From Cucumis sativus (Eukaryota > Streptophyta > Magnoliopsida > Cucurbitales > Cucurbitaceae): a stretch of DNA of 64,000 nucleotides. The stretch lies in NCBI RefSeq assembly GCF_000004075.3, contig NC_026660.2:28461498-28525497 (forward strand), given 5' to 3'. A program made the translations under genes and the position numbers. Positions 8,067 through 18,924 of the stretch are shown here, piece after piece (position 1 is the first letter of the stretch; every line of letters begins with the position of its first letter). Below the pieces are notes generated by a model, which made no database searches, was not told the DNA's origin, and saw nothing but the letters and a program-made list of their open reading frames with translations.

Positions 8067-10589
8067 CCAACTCCATCACGCTCTCTGTAGCCACCCTCGC
8101 CGCAACCATTCTCTTTGTTCTATTTCATTCCCCTCACTCATCTTCTTCAACAACCCCACATCCTATGGCTGCTCGAACCTTCATCCTCTGGCTTCATGGA
8201 TTGGGAGATTCGGGTCCTGCCAACGAACCAATTAAGAGCCTCTTCACTTCCCCTGAGTTTAAACGCACTTCCTGGTCTTTCCCCTCTGCTCCTAACAACC
8301 CTGTCACCTGTAATTGTAAGTTTTTATGATTTCATTTTTAGGGTTTTTCCTCTGTCCGTAAATGGCCGTGATGCGAATTCATATTTTACTTGACTTGGAT
8401 GAAATTGCTTGCGTTAGGTTTTATTTGATCTGTATGTTTTTTGGCTTATTGCGTGAAACTGTCTTCCCATGTTATGGGAGTGTAGTTTTATGGGTTTGAT
8501 ACCCTTGTGTTAAATGACCCTATTCCTTGTTCTAATTAAAGAACTTATATGCTTCGTGTGTTGAACTTGAATATCACTATCGATCTTCATCCGAGGAAGA
8601 CAGACCTTATGCTTAAATGCTTTAGAATGGTATCGGATAAAAGTGTGATGCCTGAACCTGAACTTGGTGTGGTGAGTGAATTGGTATACAGGTGAGAACA
8701 ATTACCTTTGCTGGTTTTTGGGTGATTTCAAAAACAAAGTCACGTGGGCCATATCATACCATTATAGAGTAATGTGGGAGGTTCGTTGCTATTATCAATA
8801 CTAACCATTGTAGTAAATTTTACCTTAAGAGATGACTGTGTGTCAGTTTTTTCTGTTACGAATGACTTGGACAGCCAAGGGTGATTATATAACATTTAAA
8901 CTAAAGAGAAATAGGTGACAAATAACAAAATGATAGGCCTTTGATTAGAACCCCTACTGCCACTTGTCTTCAGCATCTTCCCTTTTAAACAAGTCTTTTA
9001 ATCTTCTTATTCTTCAATTTGCTTTTTTCTTTCAACTTGCAGATGGTGCTGTAATGCCTTCGTGGTTTGACATTCATGAGATTCCAGTAACTGCTGTAAG
9101 TTAAGGCTTTAAAGTTTAACCCATCTTTATATACTCTTTTTCTTCTTAAAAATGTTGTACCATGTGAAGATTTTTTTCTTTTGTAGCAAAGTTAAATTAT
9201 TATTTTTGAACTCTTCAATTGTTAAAGATAGGCTAATGCCTCAAAAAAGATGCATCTCCACTTAAAACTTCTGAAGAGTTGCTCTAATTCTGTCGACAAA
9301 GGATTATTGTTGATTTCTTTTGAAAGGGTTAAGTAAGGAGAAAAGAACCTGAAGAATCGCCAAGATGGGAATGCTAGCCGTTTCCTTTTCAGTTTTCTTT
9401 CTTCTTCTTCTTCATTTTTTTAAAGGTTTTATATAGTTGTTCTTTAAAATCTTACATTCTTTCATGAATCAGGATTCTCCAAAGGCTGAAAGCTCTGTAC
9501 TTGAAGCAGTACAAAGTGTACATGCAAAGATAGACAAAGTGGTAGATGGTGGCATAACTCCAAATAACATATTTGTGTGTGGATTCAGTCAAGGAGGTTT
9601 TAGTCTTTCTCCTCCCATCTATATTTGCTCTAGATGCGTATCTATAGCCCCTGTATGATAGTTTCTTCGTATTGCTGTTAACTTCTCGCAGGTGCCTTGA
9701 CATTAGCCAGTGTTCTTCTATATCCAAAAACTCTAGGAGGAGGTGCAGTATTTAGTGGATGGGTTCCTTTCAACTCAACCATTATTGACCGAATACATCC
9801 AGATGCAAAACGAGTACTTCACTCTTTCTGCGACCATGTGATCATATTTTGAAATTGTTATATGAGCTTGTTCTCTCAAAGAGTTTGCTCACTGGTGATA
9901 TGTTATTGGATTAGGGTGTTTATTTTCATAAATTTCCTTGGTGATCATTTTTTAGGATTCCCACCGGCGATATTTTAATGGATTACGGTGTTTATTATCA
10001 TAAAATTCCATGGTGATCATTTTTTGTGGATTTAAAACGTGCAGTTTGAGTTGAATTCCATATGACTGAAGCAGCGAAAGCATTTCTTTTTATCAGAACA
10101 TTTAAATCATTTTAAGTACATTGTCAAATCCAAAGAGCTCTACAATGAACCAATTGATTCCACATTAGTCAACACATCCATTTTGTTACATCTTTATTCA
10201 AAAGTTAGAATTATAATGGTGGAAGGTGCTTGTCTTTATGGCTACTTCTGCTGTGAAAATGTGAATGCCACTCAATTTCTTAGGTCTGAATGTTTTATCT
10301 GTGCAGACACCAATTCTATGGTCTCATGGAATCGACGACAGAACCGTATTGTTTGAAGCTGGGCAAGCCGGGCCACCATTCCTCGAAAAGGCAGGATTAA
10401 GCTGTGAATTCAAGGTAACTTGCGCAACTTCCTCTCCTACAAATCATATAGAAAATTTTGATTGAAAATCTGAAATGGTTCATTCATCTGATTCTGAAGG
10501 CTTATCCCGGTCTTGGGCATTCGATAAGCATGGAGGAGCTTAAACACCTTGAATCATGGATCAAGAGCCGTCTACAAAGCTCTTCCTAA
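8036..10589 (+). CDS. SOBER1/TIPSY1-type carboxylesterase / acyl-protein thioesterase-like hydrolase
   Basis: Alpha/beta-hydrolase of the acyl-protein thioesterase family, closest as I recall to Arabidopsis SOBER1 and TIPSY1, which dampen responses to a bacterial effector. Exons: 8036-8315, 9043-9095, 9473-9596, 9692-9813, 10307-10414, 10500-10589. All junctions are GT..AG and keep frame, giving 258 aa. Visible motifs are LWLHGLGDSG (oxyanion side), the nucleophile Ser150 in GFSQGG, Asp204 in HGIDDRTV and His236 in GLGHS, so the triad is complete. The first 43 residues before MAARTF are extra to the Arabidopsis proteins as I know them and include a hydrophobic run (LSVATLAATILFVLF). They give either a membrane-anchored form or, if translation starts at 8165, a soluble 215-aa form. 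A candidate AATAAA signal lies near 10661. Substrate cannot be told from sequence. Confidence 0.9.
9894..10033 (+). repeat. Imperfect direct repeat of about 72 bp in intron 4 of the hydrolase gene
   Basis: The block from about 9894 (GGTGATATGTTATTGGATTA...) recurs from about 9966 (GGCGATATTTTAATGGATTA...). Both end in GGTGATCATTTTTT. The repeat lies wholly inside the 9814-10306 intron and does not touch the splice sites. Confidence 0.8.
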
Positions 10590-11871
10590 ATACTTTTGGT
10601 GGATCACAGCCGTCGTTTCCTGATGTGGGAAGATCGTTATTTTTATTAACTTGGATAAACTGAATAAATATCATTTTCTTGAACTACTTTAAAACGCGGT
10701 ATAATAGAAATTTGTTTGGAAAGGCGTCAAAGTAGAGTTACGAGCAATATCTTGGACCAATCAAGTTGACTCATAAGAAAGCAAAAAGAATGATGACTAT
10801 TCCACACAACAATACCTGCTTGGATCATTAATACGTTGATTACACAAATTATCCTTAAAAAAAAAACATCAACGACGTATTCTTCTCTCTCAAGTAGTGA
10901 GAAATTCCAGTTTCTCGAGATTCAGACTTGGGAGCTACATTATTTATACTTTTTTTTTTTCTGTGCAAGTAACTAAACAAACGTTTATGGAAGTAAATTG
11001 AATGTTTCAGTTTATATAATTATTATAAGTAAATTGAAACTTGTAATCATATAAATTATAAAGAACCAATTTGATACATATAAATTAAATAATTGTTGAA
11101 TAGTCCGACACTTAGATTAATGCAAAGCCAAATTCAAAAGGTAATCACAATGAGAAGTGAGGTTCTCAATTTGATATTTAAATATTGTAATAAAAGTAAG
11201 AAAAACCGTAAGCGTGCCATTAGGAATTAAATAAAATGATGATATATTACAATTATACACATCATATGTCAAAGGGCTTTCATTTTCAAAAGAATCATAA
11301 AAAATCTGTTTTATTTTTCAGTAACTAAAAAGAAGAAGAAAAAAGGTATGTGACGAATTTAGACTTAAAAAAATAGGTTAGTAGAAGTATTCTTTCGGCA
11401 TAACCCAGATTATTTATTTTGTTAAATTAAAAGTTGAAAAAAGAAAAAAGGAACGTGGTGTGGATAGGTAAGACTGAGTCGAAGCCGAGTCAGAAACGGC
11501 ACCGTTTGGTCAAGTTGAGGTGTAGTTGACTTTGACTATCTTCAGTGTTAATACTCTCATCAAATATGCTTCACTATATACAAACTGATTACACGCAAAT
11601 AGAGGTGTTTTTAAAAGAGATTGATCGTGGCGGGTCCCTTTTATTCGAATCATCTTCAACCGTTGGATGAGAAGAAAAAGTAATGAATCAATGGTGTTGC
11701 AGCATCGGAATGGTATTGTGCGTTGCACGTGAGTATTGCCCATTACACCCTCGACACACGTCTTCATCTCCAATGCTTTCTTCTCTTCGGAGTAGAAAAT
11801 AAAAACCTAAGAAAACTCTCTACACCGCTTTCCATCGCCAAAACCCTTCTTTCTCTCTTACTCTTCTCGCC
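10590..11871. other. Intergenic between hydrolase and unknown-function gene
   Basis: 3' flank of the hydrolase, then A/T-rich DNA. The right end, upstream of 11872, becomes more mixed and holds a CACGTG G-box (11726-11731) and a C/T-rich leader from about 11760, as expected for a plant promoter and 5' leader. No other gene is seen. Confidence 0.4.
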
Positions 11872-12483
11872 ATGAAGAAGCTATGTAGGAAAAGCACCGT
11901 TCATCCATCGCCTCCTATTATTTCCGACTTCCTTTCCTTTTTACCCGCTGCTATATTCGCCCTCACCCTCGCTCTCTCTGCCGATGACAAAGAAGTTCTA
12001 GCCTATCTCATCTCTTGTTCCAACTCCACTGCTTCTCTCTCCAACTTATCCGGCGGTCGTAAGAACGGTCGGAAAATCGCCGCCTTGAAAGTCGGTGTCG
12101 ATCACGCTCCGCTCTTTGACTGCGATTGTTTCATGTGCTATCGACGATACTGGGCGAGATGGGATTCGTCTCCTAACCGGCAACTTATTCATGAAATAAT
12201 CGATGCTTATGAAGATGGATTAACGAAATCGAAAGCCACAACGAGCACACAGAGGAATTGCAAAAAGGAAAGACGAAAGAAGAACAACGAATCAGGTAGC
12301 GGTGAATCAAGCTCAGGGAAAGGGAAAACAAACGAGGTGTTATTGGATTCTGTGCAGGAGACCGGGAGACAGAGGAATGAAAAAGAGGAGGAGGAGGAAG
12401 AAGAAGGAGAAGGGGAAGAAAGAGGATCGGTGAGAAGATTCGTGAGTTTTGTAGGTGAGAAAATTTGGGGTGCTTGGGGTTAA
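11872..12483 (+). CDS. Conserved plant protein of unknown function (At1g62422-like), 203 aa, single exon
   Basis: The single-exon product resembles a small plant-specific family that I recall from Arabidopsis (At1g62422 and At1g24270); no function is known to me. A basic N-terminus (MKKLCRKSTVHPSPP) precedes a hydrophobic stretch (about 20-36, FLSFLPAAIFALTLALS) and an ADDKEVLAYLISCS helix. A cysteine cluster follows (C84, C86, C89 in FDCDCFMCYRRYWARWDSSP), then NRQLIHEIIDAYEDGL. The C-terminal third is low-complexity, basic then strongly acidic (a run of E from about 170), and ends in an aromatic FVSFVGEKIWGAWG. The closely spaced cysteines might bind a metal, but this is inference. The gene lies next to the HT1 kinase, as in Arabidopsis. 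The long minus-strand frame within it is a shadow of the purine-rich region. Confidence 0.8.
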   Translation: MKKLCRKSTVHPSPPIISDFLSFLPAAIFALTLALSADDKEVLAYLISCSNSTASLSNLSGGRKNGRKIAALKVGVDHAPLFDCDCFMCYRRYWARWDSSPNRQLIHEIIDAYEDGLTKSKATTSTQRNCKKERRKKNNESGSGESSSGKGKTNEVLLDSVQETGRQRNEKEEEEEEEGEGEERGSVRRFVSFVGEKIWGAWG

Positions 12484-15400
12484 TCAAAATTGAACAATCG
12501 CAAAGGTAGATTTCTTCTTTATCTTCTTCTTCTTCTTCTTTTAATCATCTAAGAAGATGGAGAACATAGGGGTCTGTTTTTGGTTTCTCTGTTTTGAATT
12601 TTTGTTTGCTCTGCTCTCTGTAAATTACTTCCCCTTGTAAAAAAATGAATGATTATAACATAATCTCTATATAATTTCCACTCAGGAAAATCTTCTCCAT
12701 GTTCTTGCTCAAATCTAGGGTGAATTTTAGATTTGGTTTTAGTATGTTTGATTATAATTGAAGAAGTAAAATTGCATTCCATTCTTACACAATTCATTAA
12801 TTGTTGAGTTTCCTTTATAATTGGAAAACGATGTGATAAAAGGGTTTAGGGTATGACCCACCAATATTTGTGTAAACATAAATATGGAAAGAATATGAAT
12901 ATGGAATGCAAGAGAGTTGCCAAGACGTGCATGCATGGCCTTTTGCAAATTAAATTTGACACCCAATTGGTAGTATTTTGGTGATTGTTTTTATAGTTGG
13001 ATTTGGAAAGGTTCTTGGTGGCTGTCCATCACCAAACAACAAAGTAATTCTCCCACTCCCAAATGGAGAATGAGGTGTCCTTTGAAATTAAAATAATAAT
13101 TTTGATATTTTGTAGGTCCCAACTATAGCAATATTGTTAGAAAGAGATTGTCACAATAGATATATTATGTGTATATGAAGTGACACATAGGGTATATCTT
13201 TAGTTTCTTCGGTGTTATCTCTAACGAAAAAGACACTTTTTTCTCTCTAGATTAGATTTTACATTTTGACGTTTTAGGTTAGTTTCGCTTTTTAAGTTTT
13301 TGTTCATTTTGTTTAATAGTTTGACTCAACATATATAAATGAGTCTTAATATGAAAAATTGAATTAGATTGGAGTGAGAGATTGCTAAATCTAATACATT
13401 TTGTATTGATTTAAATCAACTTTCATCTTGGTTTGTTTTTGACACTCCATGTAAAGAAGAATATAGTTTTGAAAAGGAAAAATAAGAAAGAAAGAAAGAA
13501 AGTGGGTGGATGTATGAATGATCTTCCTCACTCTACAATTGGTCTTGTTGATGAATATTTCTTCTTGCCTAGAGATTGACAAAAGAGTCCCATAAAAAAA
13601 GTTGATAAAGAAATTGTTTGAGATAGAAAGGGTTGTGAATAATCATAAAAATGGTTATTTTTTATGCATTAAAAAGTGTGTAAAGAAAGGGGAAGAAGTG
13701 GATGATGGGCTTTTGTTGCAATTCATGAAAGTTGTAAGCTAAAAGTGTAGCCAAAAAAGGTGAAAATTAAAGTTGGCATTGAGCACCTAAATATAATATT
13801 ATATATGAATATATAGAAAAAAAAAAGATTATAAGAGGTACCATAGTGTAATTATTTAATTTACGGCCCTTAATTAGGCATGCTTGTTTGTAGTTTTAAC
13901 TTTAAAGTTGGTATTATAAGGTTAATTAGTTTCATAAAGTATCCGTGATATGGTGCCTCTCTTTTGTTAGAAATTTTGCAATTATAGTGGATGATTAGTG
14001 TATCCTTCACTTCAATTTCATAAAGTTACAAACTTTATGTCATCTCACAATACTTTACTTGGAGGCTATTTTGTTACAACAAAAATTCCTCTCTCACACA
14101 CCAACAATTATATCCTCAAACTTATCTAATTTTTTACTTTTTTTTATCATTTGAGGCTCTAATTTCTATAAATATTTTAAATTTGATGATCTAATTTTAA
14201 AACTTGTAGACAATGAGGTTCTAAAACTTCCCATTTGAATATGTTTACAATTTACCTTTATATTTATTTTGGAGGATATGGAGGAGATGAGCTGTAAAGT
14301 TAAACTATATAACTCTATGCACCTCTTTAAGTGTGCTTTTTAATATTAAATCTATCGTTTTTCTAAGTCACAAGGTTACTCTTGATTTATTAAAAATATT
14401 TTTAAACTATACAAGAGATTTTCTTTTCTTTTCATCTATTTTTAGGAATTTCGTACGGAAACTGAGAATGAGTGACCTAGAACAAAAACTTGATTACATA
14501 AATATATCCAAAGTTCAAAAAATTAAAATCCAAAGTTATTTTAAAAACAAGAGAAAGAACGGTGCCCTATCTCGAAGTTCGATTAATTTTGAGGTAGGGC
14601 TAGAGCATGTGATGTAACAGAGCTTACCTTTTCAACTTTAATCATATAAGGATACATTAGTAAATTAATTAACACCTATCCATTCTTAATCCTATCACTT
14701 TTCCATGTTTTTTTTTTAATTATACATTAAGTAAACGCTAAAACTATTAAAAATATTTAGAAAAAGTATGATTTCAAATTTTATCATATTAGACAAATAT
14801 TTATATGTTATATTTAAAAACGGCCGAAATAACACATATAATATAATAATACCTAAGTATTTGGATATATTAGCCTTCATGTGTAACGCATTGGTCTCAA
14901 GTCCTATTGGCTCTCACTCCAACTTTAAATTATGTTATCCTTTTCCTAAAATCTTTCTTCTTCTTTATTTTTTATTGCTATTGTTTTCATTTGATAAAGT
15001 TCAGTGTAGGATCATTTGTAGGTGCCTTTATAATTTAATTAATTTTGTTCATTTATGAAATAATCATATTTAAACTTTATTATTTGTGTCATTATTTCAC
15101 TTTTTTTCCACTTTAACTTTTTTTTCTCTCTTTAAATAACTAAGTTTCGAAGTTTATCATCTACTCTAGTTCAAACTTACAATATTAGTCGTGAAATATC
15201 TCTTATCAATAAAGTTTAGTTGCAAGTTAACACGTGTTTATTCAAGATAAGTAGTCATTATATATATTGTTAGATATGTTATAACCCGTGTCGTAACAAT
15301 ACTTTTTAGCTACAAAATTATCATATAATGACTTATTTTTCACTTTTCTATTGATCCACCCAAAAATATTATATATACGTTGGTTTATCATGTTTGTTTT

Positions 15401-17549
15401 TTAACTCAATAAATTATGTTATGTCTAATTCATCTTTGTTCACTTGTACTACGTCTTGCATTAATTAATTTTTATGTGAAAAAATCAATTGTACTGTTGT
15501 ACTGTAATAGATTACTAGGTTAAGTGAGTCAAATTATATTCTCAATTCCCAATCATTAATATAAAAAGAGAGAGAAAAAACTTACATAATAATCTTAATT
15601 GATATAATGCAGCGATGATAGAATAATAAATAAGAGAGATGTGTAGTATGGTTATTTAGTTATAATGAAACAAAACCTAAGTTATGATCATGAGATTATT
15701 CAAATATGTACAAACACTGTTTTTTTTTTCTTTCTTTTTTGATAATTTATATGAATGATGATATTCAAAATACTTTAGTCATCAAACCATGTAAACATCA
15801 CTAGGAAAAGAATAAAGAAAAGAAAGGTTTAAGAATTTTAAAAATACGTAATTTCCATGTTAATTATGAAAAGATTAAATGCGATTTCTTCAAAGAAAAT
15901 AAAAAGAAAGAGAAACTTAAATGGTAACCCAATAATTCTAAGAAAAGAAAGTGTCTTTGCCTTTATTCTCTCCCCCTTTTTCTCTTCAATAAATTCTCTA
16001 TATTGTGCAAACCTTTATTCCCCCTTTCCCCTTAACTTGTACTCTTCACTGTCATATTAATTATATATACATTAAGATATGTAGTTTTTAATTTGGAAAA
16101 TTGTTATGTATATCAAAATAACAATAAATATAACTATTTACAAAATATAACTACAAAAATTAAGAGTTTCATCAGTTTTACTAATTTGGTAAATAGTTTT
16201 AATATTTTGCTATTTTTGAAAATATCCTTTCCAACTTAATCTAATTAGTCCTCATTAAATAATAATATTACTAATTCATGTAGCTCTTAAATTGTTTCAA
16301 TAGATAGTTTGAGTAAATGAGGAATTAAACCCATATATTTAATTTCCAAAGTCATTGATCATTAAGTGGATTATATTAAAGATCTAACTAATCTCTCTTT
16401 TTAAAACCACATAAATTTAAGATTAAAGTTGAGAAATCCTTAAGATTTGTTTCAATCTGTATCCATTTGGTACTTCGTTTTTAAATATAATTAACTGTCA
16501 ATCAACTAAAACTGTACATTAAATAAGCCTCTTAATATGTTTAAAATCAAATAAAATATTACACATGTAATTAAATTATTGTTTAATCAACTATTTTAAA
16601 ATTTCAAAACATTAAAATCATTAGAGATACAAAATTTAAAGTTTAAGAACCTATTAAATAAGTTGTACCATCTAAAACTTCAACTATTGAATAAAGGATG
16701 CTGGGAATGGTAGTGTAAATGTAATTTCATATTATTCTCAAAATAATAATACTATTAATAATCTAAAGTTTTGTTTTTGTTTAAATATTTAATCCATATG
16801 ACATGAGATGGAGTGGGGAATTTTCCAAAATTTGTCCCCTTGGATTGTTCTTAAAATACACATTCTTTAATTAAAAGGGTGTTTAAGTATTCTTTTCAAC
16901 AATAATAATTATCTTTTAAATAACTACGAATAAAATATGAATAATGACGACCCAAAAAATTCACTTTAAAGATATATATATAGGTTTATTAAATAGCATA
17001 CTTCAATTTTGAAACTTAATTGAACAGAAAATATATAGGAATACTTTAACCTAATTCTTACTGCACTATATCTACTGTGAACATATATTTCATTAATAGA
17101 TTGTTATAGCATATTTAAATCTTTCACATCTAATTTGTACTAAATTAAATGTTAATTCGAGAATTATTTCAAAATTTTAAAAAAATTATTTCAATTTAAT
17201 GTTAAAAGAAGATTTAGATTAGATTGAAATTGATGGACTATTCAAAGATTAAATAAGAAAAAGAAAAAAAGAACGATCAAAACTAAAATTAAAAACCGAG
17301 GGAGTAACCGTAATAGTTAGTGAGATTTTGCAATGGGCTAGGCCGAGGAAGCTGGGCCCAATGTTTAAAGATCCAGATATGGACCATGAATCTACAGCGG
17401 GCCCTCTCATTTTACAAAGCATTTGATCGTCTTCCGTTTTCTTTTTGTTTTTTCTGCTTAAAATTGCCCAAAATGATACCTTTTCGAATTACGAAGGCTA
17501 TGGCGGATCAGGATCAGGATCAAGCATGTACAGGTATTGAAGAGCTGGT
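12484..17549. other. Gene-poor A/T-rich stretch
   Basis: Begins with the CTT-rich 3' flank of the preceding gene. Short frames (for example 14333-14617, 14768-15058, 15857-16060) show no family features and have the A/T-rich composition of non-coding DNA. No transposon domain, tRNA or known miRNA sequence was recognised. The right end, 17300-17549, is the 3' flank of the kinase gene on the other strand. Confidence 0.4.
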
Positions 17550-18924
17550 TCAAGCACAAGCTTTCAAGCGTTCAATAATTGCGTTTTTGTTTACCAATCT
17601 TCTATGGTGTGCAAGAGGAAGTCCCTCTTTCACACACTCGTCGTATTTCTCTAACGCCGCCACAATGTCGCTGAAATCCGGCCGCTTCGACGGATTCGCC
17701 GCCCAACACCGTTTAATCAGGTGGGCTAGCGCCGGCTGACAACTCGCCGGCAATGGTGGTCTCTCATTCTGCCCAATTCAAGTAAGACATTTCAACTCTC
17801 AAAACCCTAATCTCCTATTCTATTACGCAAAATTACGACGATTGATCGACATTTTTCTTCAAACAGGTAAGTATCAAAATCAGCATTACTTGTGGAAGGG
17901 GGAGTTTGAGATTTTGGTACCTTCTCGGCGACGGCAAAGGCAGCTTGCACGGGGGTCATTCCTTGAAAGGGAAGCAGAGCCGTGGTGAGTTCCCACAGCA
18001 CAATCCCAAAGCTGTACACATCAACTTTGCGAGTATAAGGCTTCTCTTTGATCATCTCCGGTGCCATCCATCGGTAAGTTCCCATGTTCCCTTTTGATTC
18101 TCGGCACTGTGTTTCGAGGCAGGAGGTTCCGAAATCGGCTACTTTTACTCTCATTTCATCGTTTAGAAGCAAGTTGTTTGATTTGAGATCTCTGTGGATT
18201 ACTCCTTGGGAATGGAGGTATTCCATTCCTCTTGATATGTCAAGAGCTAACCTCAGTATTGTTTCTGTTGAGAGTGAATACGGCTCTTTCTTGTTTAGAT
18301 ACATCCTCAGAGTTCCTTGTGACATATACTCTGTAATTATGCAGTATACAGGTGGCTTTTTACAGGCTGCAATGAACTGTACACCAAACAGCCATGAATT
18401 TACATTCTTAAAAACTTGTATTTGTCAGTTGTGTATAGTTCTGTTGTAAGGAATAACTGGGAAGGGTAGATGAAAGAAATTAAAAGACTAGAAGGTTGAA
18501 TTTTTACCTGAACTATGTTGGGATGAAAGAGACGAGAAAGCAAGGCAACTTCGGACTTGAACTGTTGCTCGAGTTTGGCTCTTGTTTCCTCCTTTTGGTT
18601 TGGAATTCTCACCATCTTCACAGCAACGGCTCTCTGCTTGTAAATTCCACGGTATATCCGACTGTGAGCGCCGGAGGCAAATTTGTTACCAATGAAGAGT
18701 TGAGATAAATCAGCTGTCCACTCTTCCTGATCTTCCTTTGATGTCTCCCAAGTTTCAACATTTTCAGACTCTAGGATCATCGACCACGATTCCAAACTAT
18801 CAAATCTTCTCCTTTCCATATTTTCCATTTCAGAATTCATCTGGGATTTCAAAGAGGAAGGGGTTGATAAGGTTTTGCCTTTTGATTTACGAATCCTAAG
18901 TGAACCGAAACATGAGGTCGCCAT
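17550..18924 (-). CDS. HT1: HT1-type Raf-like serine/threonine protein kinase (HIGH LEAF TEMPERATURE 1)
   Basis: HT1 is a stomatal kinase central to CO2 control of guard cells. Exons on the minus strand: 18924-18508, 18376-17921, 17768-17550, with GT..AG junctions in frame, giving 363 aa. The product contains the RRFDSLESWSMILESENVETWE block and EEWTADLSQLFIGNKFASG as I recall them from Arabidopsis HT1. Kinase motifs are the glycine loop SGAHSRIYRG (84-93), Lys103 in AVKM, HRDLKSNN with Asp202, DFG at 220-222, GTYRWMAPE, and a NPSKRPDF C-lobe motif. The start is the ATG opening MATSCF; the frame extends further left only from a GTG. The C-terminus (ERLKACA) is shorter than I remember for Arabidopsis HT1 (about 390 aa), so the serine-rich tail is missing or the last exon differs. 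All catalytic residues are present. Confidence 0.93.

Noticed and set aside
12185-12487. 100-codon minus-strand frame opposite the unknown-function gene
   Set aside because: Leu/Pro/Ser-rich shadow of the Glu-rich C-terminal region of the plus-strand gene.
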